16,827 nt of DNA. It comes from an uncultured Acidaminococcus sp. (GTDB lineage: Bacteria > Bacillota_C > Negativicutes > Acidaminococcales > Acidaminococcaceae). Below the pieces are notes generated by a model that saw nothing but the letters and a program-made list of their open reading frames with translations, made no database searches and was not told the origin of the DNA. How positions within the stretch are numbered: position 1 is the first letter of the stretch; the number at the start of each line of letters is the position of its first letter. The DNA lies in contig OMUE01000223.1 of the NCBI GenBank assembly GCA_900314165.1, forward strand, positions 1 through 16,827, written 5' to 3'. Shown one piece after another: positions 13,080 to 16,827 of the stretch. The position numbers and the translations under genes were made by a program.

Positions 13080-13193
13080 AGTGGGCTAGTGGGCTAGTGG
13101 ATTAGTGGGCTAGAAAGCTTGAAGCTCGCTGAGATTGACAACGAGCTTCCTTGTTCTACTAGCACACTAGCACACTAGAAGCTAGCACACTAT
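13080..13193. repeat. 8-bp tandem word element after copZ
   Basis: The left arm has four tandem 8-bp units AGTGGGCT (one reading AGTGGATT) at 13080-13111. The core is an 8-bp inverted repeat GAAGCTCG/CGAGCTTC (13121-13128, 13142-13149). The right arm has tandem ACTAGCAC units (13158-13178) and a final CTAGCACACTAT (13182-13193). The arms are largely complementary, so the whole can fold as an imperfect stem. It begins five bases after the copZ stop. A related copy lies at 13830-13903 after ileS. Confidence 0.8.
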
Positions 13194-13197
13194 ATCC

Positions 13198-13398
13198 TTA
13201 TGCCAATTCATACCCTGCTTCTTCAATGACCTTCTTGAATTCAGCCTGGGGAATGTCCCGGTCAGCGTCTACCTTTGCGGTACCGGCTTCCAGGTTTACG
13301 TCTACGGCCGTAACGCCGGGCATAGCTTCCAGAGCTTCCAGCACATGTTTACGGCACATCATGCACATCATTCCATTGATTTTCAGTTGTTTTTCCAT
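13198..13398 (-). CDS. copZ: CopZ-like heavy-metal-associated (HMA) protein
   Basis: A 66-residue single HMA domain: MEKQLKINGMMCMMCRKHVLEA with the copper-binding pair Cys12 and Cys15, then MPGVTAVDVNLEAGTAKV and the C-terminal FKKVIEEAGYEL. Family members carry Cu(I) in the cytoplasm to an exporting ATPase. The binding motif reads MMCMMC, more methionine-rich than the usual MTCxHC. Start choice: upstream in-frame starts lie before or only 2 bases from the AAGGAGG site; the ATG at 13396-13398 is 8 bases from it. It follows csoR by 41 bases, a standard copper-response pairing. No copper ATPase gene follows here; the repeat element and terminator come next, so the ATPase must be elsewhere. Confidence 0.92.
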   Translation of the reverse strand: MEKQLKINGMMCMMCRKHVLEALEAMPGVTAVDVNLEAGTAKVDADRDIPQAEFKKVIEEAGYELA

Positions 13399-13439
13399 TG
13401 TCATTTCCTCCTTATTTTTGCACAAACTTCGTGTTGTAC

Positions 13440-13730
13440 TCACTTCATCAGTTTCTGCAGGGTTTCGCACAGCTCGTCTACGACGGTGTCGTCCCCCTTG
13501 CGGATATCGTCCACTACGCAGCTCTTAATATGGTTCGCCAACAACTTCTTGTTGAACGCATTCAGGCCGCAGGTAATGGCACTGACCTGGGTCAGGATAT
13601 CCACGCAGTACCGGTCTTCTTCCAGCATCTTTTTCACGCCTCTGACCTGGCCTTCGATCCGGTTCAGCCGCTTGATCAGATCCTGGTAGTCCTTTCCTTC
13701 CTTATCCCGCATTGTCTTCATGTGTTCCAT
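13440..13730 (-). CDS. csoR: CsoR-type copper-sensing repressor
   Basis: A 96-residue all-helical CsoR/RcnR-family repressor. The Cu(I) ligand set of true CsoR is complete and correctly spaced: Cys42 (RYCVDIL), His67 and Cys71 (NHIKSC), that is Cys-x24-His-x3-Cys. RLNRIEGQVRGVKKML is the family's DNA-binding and dimer segment. The open frame extends 38 codons upstream, but the start is the ATG at 13728-13730: it is 9 bases from a GGAGG site, and the upstream stretch covers the promoter and repeat DNA. CsoR represses without copper and is released by Cu(I). A perfect 10-bp inverted repeat over its own promoter is the probable operator, so csoR-copZ should be autoregulated. Confidence 0.94.
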   Translation of the reverse strand: MEHMKTMRDKEGKDYQDLIKRLNRIEGQVRGVKKMLEEDRYCVDILTQVSAITCGLNAFNKKLLANHIKSCVVDDIRKGDDTVVDELCETLQKLMK

Positions 13731-13731
13731 G

Positions 13732-13758
13732 ATACTATACCTCCGATGGGTATAGTAT
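13732..13758. promoter_or_regulatory. Candidate CsoR operator
   Basis: ATACTATACC (13732-13741) and GGTATAGTAT (13749-13758) form a perfect 10-bp inverted repeat with a 7-base spacer. The inner ACC/GGT halves resemble known CsoR boxes (TACC...GGTA). It covers nearly all of the -10 box and contains the csoR ribosome site, so binding could block both transcription and, through an RNA hairpin, translation. Confidence 0.75.
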
Positions 13759-13783
13759 AGAATACGGGGGTGGGGTTTGTCAA
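13754..13783 (-). promoter_or_regulatory. Promoter of csoR-copZ
   Basis: Perfect TTGACA (-35, 13778-13783), 18-base spacer rich in C, TATACT (-10, 13754-13759). The long spacer is in line with a regulated promoter. The -10 lies inside the inverted repeat. Confidence 0.78.
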
Positions 13784-13790
13784 GCGTTTT

Positions 13791-13822
13791 GAGCGAAGAG
13801 AGAAAAGTTAAGAGCGAAGAGG
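13791..13822. repeat. GAGCGAAGAG words upstream of csoR
   Basis: GAGCGAAGAG (13791-13800) and AGAGCGAAGAGG (13811-13822) flank AGAAAAGTTA. These are the reverse complements of the TTCGCTC words at 7203-7310 and 8948-8985. They lie between the csoR -35 box and the ileS terminator hairpin. Confidence 0.65.
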
Positions 13823-13859
13823 AAAATTTGAAGCCCGCTGCCAAACGGCAGCGGGCTTC
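13823..13859 (-). terminator. Terminator of ileS (GC-rich hairpin of the repeat element)
   Basis: GAAGCCCGCTGCC (13830-13842) pairs perfectly with GGCAGCGGGCTTC (13847-13859) over a 4-base loop. In the minus RNA it is followed by AAAUUUUCC, a modest U tract. It is 81 bases past the ileS stop. It is also the GC-rich core of the second repeat copy. Confidence 0.7.
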
Positions 13860-13903
13860 CTTAATCTACTAGCACACTAGCCCACTCTTAACTAGCACAC
13901 TAT
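13860..13903. repeat. Second CTAGCACA element, after ileS
   Basis: It contains the 17-bp TCTACTAGCACACTAGC (13865-13881) and CTAGCACACTAT (13892-13903), both identical to stretches of the element after copZ (13155-13171 and 13182-13193). The adjoining hairpin also aligns with the first copy (GAAGC-CGCTG and GCTTCCTT). Here the left CTAGTGGG arm is missing. Between it and the ileS stop are degenerate TTAGG-like words. Confidence 0.75.
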
Positions 13904-13939
13904 TTCTAATTCCTAATCCCTTTTAACCTAACCCCTATC

Positions 13940-16750
13940 TCACTCCAGCGCTTCGCAGCACTTTGCGCACAGGGTCGGATGATCCGGGTTCTGGCCAACG
14001 GTGGTGCTGTAGTTCCAGCAGCGTTCGCACTTTTCGCCTTCAGCAGGTTCTACGACGACGCGCAGGTCCTTGCGGCCCGTTTCTTCGCCGGCTTCGCCTA
14101 CGCCTTCGTGCAGGCACACTTGGGATACGATCAGCAGGGCAGGCAGGTCGTTTTCTACGGCCTTCAGTTCTGCCAGGGCATCCCCTTCGGCGTACAGTTC
14201 CACTTTGGCATCCAGGGAATGGCCGATGGTCTTGGCACGGCGGGCGTTTTCCAGGACCTTCGTGATTTCGCCGCGGATGGCGATAAAGGCATTCCACTTG
14301 TCTTCCAGGGCCTTGTCTTCATATTCCGGATGAGCTTCCGGCCAGGGCAGCATCTGTACGGAGATCGGAGCATCAGCCGGCTTGTTCATGTACTGGTATA
14401 CTTCTTCCATGGTGAAGCTCAGGACGGGCATGAGCATGACCATGAGTTCCTTCAGGATTTCATACATGGCAGTCTGGGCGGAACGGCGCTTCAGGCTGTC
14501 CTTCTTGCTGGTGTACAGGCGGTCTTTGATGATATCCAGATAGAAGGCGCTCATGTCCACCACGCAGAAGTCGTGGATGGCATGGAACAGCACGTGGAAA
14601 TCGTAGGCTTCATAAGCAGCCTGGACATCTTTCTTCAGCTGTTCAAAACGCATGAGGGCGAATTTGTCCAGTTCTACCATATCTTTAAAGGCAACCTTGT
14701 CTTTTTCATAATCGAAATCATAGGTGTTGCCCAGGATGTAGCGGATGGTGTTCCGGACTTTCCGATACACTTCTGCCAGCTGTTTCAGGATCACAGGAGA
14801 AACCCGGACATCCTGTTTGTAGTCCGTGGAAGCAACCCACAGGCGGACGATATCGGCGCCGTATTGGCTGATGACGTCCTGAGGCACTACAGTGTTGCCC
14901 AGGGATTTACTCATCTTGCGGCCTTCGCCATCCAGGGTATAGCCATGGGTCAGGACGGCCTTGTAAGGAGCATGGCCCGTCACAGCTACGGAGGTCAGCA
15001 GGGAGGACTGGAACCAGCCTCTGTGCTGGTCACTGCCTTCCAGGTACATGTCTGCAGGCCACTGCAGTTCCGGACGCAGCTTGCACACGCCCATATGGGA
15101 AGAACCGGAGTCGAACCATACGTCCATGATATCGCTTTCCTTGCGGAAATGAGTACCGCCGCACTTGCTGCACTTCATGCCTTCCGGCAGCAGTTCTTCG
15201 GCAGAGTGAGCCCACCAGGCATCACTGCCCTCTTTTTCAAAGATATCCGCAATCTTGGCAATGGTTTCCGGCGTGATCAGCGGTTCGCCGCAGTCTTCAC
15301 AATAGAAGATAGGAATGGGGATGCCCCAGACTCTCTGACGGGAAATACACCAGTCATGGCGGTCAGCTACCATGTTGTGGATGCGGGATTCACCCCAGGA
15401 CGGAATCCATTGGACTTCGTTAGCAATGGCATCCAGGGCCTGTTGCCGGAACCCGTCTACAGAGCAGAACCATTGTTCAGAAGCACGATAGATGATGGGG
15501 TTCTTGCAACGCCAGCAGTGGGCGTATTGGTGATGGATGGTCTTCTTGCCCAGCAGGGCTTCCTGTTCTGCCAGGTGTTTGATGACCAGGCCATTAGCAT
15601 CGAACACGAACTTGCCTTCGAACAGCTCGCCGGCTTCTTTCGTGAAGTTACCCTTTTCGTCCACAGGGCACAGGATGGGCAGCTTGTATTTCAGGCCGGT
15701 CAGATAGTCCACGTCGCCATGGCCGGGAGCGGTGTGCACGCAGCCGGAACCGGATTCTTTATCTACGTAGTCAGCCAGTACTACCAGGGACTTACGGCCG
15801 TTGTATTCCGGGAAGGGATGGACGCATTCGGCGTATTCCAGATCCCGGCCGCGGGTGGTAGCCAGCACAGGGCCGAAGGTGACGCCGCATTCGTCGGCTA
15901 CTTTGCCTACTACATCAGCAGCCATGATGAGCACTTCACCGTTGTATTCTACCCAGGCGTAGTCAAAGTCCGGGTTGATAGCAATACCTACGTTGGCAGG
16001 AATGGTCCAGGGCGTGGTGGTCCAGATGACCATGGATACCTTTTTGCCTTTGGCAGCTTCCGGAGTCAGGCCATTGTCCTTCACCAGAGGGAATTTTACG
16101 TAGATGGTCGGAGTCTTCTGGTCTGCATATTCGATTTCGGCTTCGGCCAGAGCGGTTTCGCAATGAGGGCACCAGTATACGGTCTTCTTGCCTTTGTAGA
16201 TATAGCCCTTGTTGGCCATAGCGCCGAACACACGGATCTGTTCCGCTTCGAAATGATGGTCGAAGGTCACATAGGGATGATCCCAGTCGCCCAGTACGCC
16301 CAGCCGTTTGAAGTCTTCCCGTTGGATATCGATCCATTTCTTGGCATAGTCCAAGCACATCTTCCGCAGGTCCAAGGGAGCCAGTTTATGCCGGTCCACG
16401 CCCGTTGCCTTCAGGCAGGCGTGTTCAATAGGCATACCATGGGTATCCCAGCCCGGTACGTAGGGGGTATCATAGCCCTGGGCGTATTTATATTTGATGA
16501 TGATATCTTTCAGGATCTTATTCAGGGCATGGCCCAGATGGATCTTGCCGTTGGCATAGGGAGGGCCGTCATGGAGCACAAATTTTTTGTGCCCGGCATG
16601 GAGCTTCTGTTTCTGCCCATAAACATCGTTCTTATACCAGAAATCCAGGAAGTCCGGTTCCCGTTTCGGCAGGCCGGCCCGCATGGGGAAATCGGTCTGC
16701 GGCAGGTTCAGCGTTGCGCTGTACTTATCGTTTTGCTTGTCCTTGCTCAC
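13940..16750 (-). CDS. ileS: Isoleucyl-tRNA synthetase
   Basis: A 936-residue class I synthetase that charges tRNA-Ile, full length for the bacterial type. HLGH (the HIGH signature) is at 71-74 in GKIHLGHALNKIL. KMSKS is in GRKMSKSLGNTVVPQD (about residue 610). The editing (CP1) domain lies between, with IWTTTPWTIPANVG and TAPGHGDVDY. The C-terminal zinc site is Cys908, Cys911, Cys928 and Cys931 in CERCWNY and LCAKCCEAL. The start codon is GTG (16748-16750), 6 bases after a GGAGGTG site. Single gene under a T-box leader that responds to uncharged tRNA-Ile. Confidence 0.98.
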   Translation of the reverse strand: MSKDKQNDKYSATLNLPQTDFPMRAGLPKREPDFLDFWYKNDVYGQKQKLHAGHKKFVLHDGPPYANGKIHLGHALNKILKDIIIKYKYAQGYDTPYVPGWDTHGMPIEHACLKATGVDRHKLAPLDLRKMCLDYAKKWIDIQREDFKRLGVLGDWDHPYVTFDHHFEAEQIRVFGAMANKGYIYKGKKTVYWCPHCETALAEAEIEYADQKTPTIYVKFPLVKDNGLTPEAAKGKKVSMVIWTTTPWTIPANVGIAINPDFDYAWVEYNGEVLIMAADVVGKVADECGVTFGPVLATTRGRDLEYAECVHPFPEYNGRKSLVVLADYVDKESGSGCVHTAPGHGDVDYLTGLKYKLPILCPVDEKGNFTKEAGELFEGKFVFDANGLVIKHLAEQEALLGKKTIHHQYAHCWRCKNPIIYRASEQWFCSVDGFRQQALDAIANEVQWIPSWGESRIHNMVADRHDWCISRQRVWGIPIPIFYCEDCGEPLITPETIAKIADIFEKEGSDAWWAHSAEELLPEGMKCSKCGGTHFRKESDIMDVWFDSGSSHMGVCKLRPELQWPADMYLEGSDQHRGWFQSSLLTSVAVTGHAPYKAVLTHGYTLDGEGRKMSKSLGNTVVPQDVISQYGADIVRLWVASTDYKQDVRVSPVILKQLAEVYRKVRNTIRYILGNTYDFDYEKDKVAFKDMVELDKFALMRFEQLKKDVQAAYEAYDFHVLFHAIHDFCVVDMSAFYLDIIKDRLYTSKKDSLKRRSAQTAMYEILKELMVMLMPVLSFTMEEVYQYMNKPADAPISVQMLPWPEAHPEYEDKALEDKWNAFIAIRGEITKVLENARRAKTIGHSLDAKVELYAEGDALAELKAVENDLPALLIVSQVCLHEGVGEAGEETGRKDLRVVVEPAEGEKCERCWNYSTTVGQNPDHPTLCAKCCEALE

Positions 16751-16763
16751 GTTTTACACCTCC

Positions 16764-16827
16764 AAAAAAATAAGTCCCGTCCCCGAAGGGACGAGACTAT
16801 GAGCCCGTGGTACCACCCTTATGACAG
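16764..16827 (-). ncRNA. 3' part of the ileS T-box riboswitch (T-box plus terminator)
   Basis: Read on the minus strand, the conserved T-box sequence AAGGGTGGTACCACGG (16805-16820) is followed by a terminator hairpin: AGTCTCGTCCC with GGGACGGGACT (16788-16798 with 16773-16783, one mismatch) around a 4-base loop, then a run of seven U (16764-16770). T-box leaders pair with uncharged tRNA, which stabilises an antiterminator and turns on the gene. The UGGU in the bulge suits a tRNA with discriminator A. The stem I specifier region lies outside the window, so the isoleucine codon could not be read. The GGAGG ribosome site follows the U tract directly. Confidence 0.93.

Noticed and set aside
13080..13193. 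CTAGTGGG/CTAGCACA arrays as a CRISPR array
   Set aside because: Units are 8 bp with no unique spacers between them and no cas genes nearby.
13731..13844. 38-codon N-terminal extension of csoR
   Set aside because: It would place the promoter, the inverted repeat and repeat DNA inside the protein; the ATG at 13730 has a proper ribosome site and matches family length.

Overview
The window looks like chromosomal DNA of a diderm Firmicute of the class Negativicutes, plausibly an Acidaminococcus-like gut anaerobe. This is inferred from a periplasmic OmpH/Skp chaperone (so an outer membrane) beside typical Firmicute features: a T-box leader on ileS, strong AGGAGG-type ribosome sites, a paired ACT/DUF711 locus, and thiolase plus butyryl-CoA dehydrogenase of an acid-producing fermenter. 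The genus is a guess from gene content and moderate GC. All genes but purC lie on the minus strand.

Right to left (the direction of most transcription): ileS (13940-16750) has the end of a T-box leader at the window edge. Next is a small copper-response unit, csoR-copZ, whose promoter carries a perfect 10-bp inverted repeat. Then come ompH, an NhaC-type antiporter gene, and a likely thioredoxin operon trxA-trxB-rrf2. Two periplasmic or metabolic genes follow it: a SIMPL/DUF541 protein and an MTA/SAH nucleosidase-family enzyme whose usual catalytic Asp is Asn. purC (plus strand) is convergent with that enzyme across a shared terminator and divergent from a five-gene operon: ACT protein, DUF711 protein, endonuclease III, a 510-residue protein I do not recognise, and a zinc-ribbon membrane protein. 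The left end holds thiolase (with a structured leader of three hairpins) and the first 138 codons of a butyryl-CoA dehydrogenase-type enzyme.

The gaps between genes are the unusual part. Several hold short-period tandem words: a 7-bp TTTTCAC array, 8-bp CTAGTGGG/CTAGCACA arrays, GAGCGAAGAG words and ACGAC words. These often lie next to GC-rich hairpins and close to stop codons. In two unrelated genes (the nucleosidase and rrf2) the repeat supplies the last codons and the stop, giving near-identical C-terminal tails. A separate palindromic, REP-like element lies downstream of the antiporter gene.

I saw no tRNA, rRNA, CRISPR array, transposase or phage gene. The strongest unexplained material is the repeat families, the thiolase leader, and the 510-residue protein with its zinc-ribbon partner. 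All function calls rest on motif recognition by eye, not on database searches.
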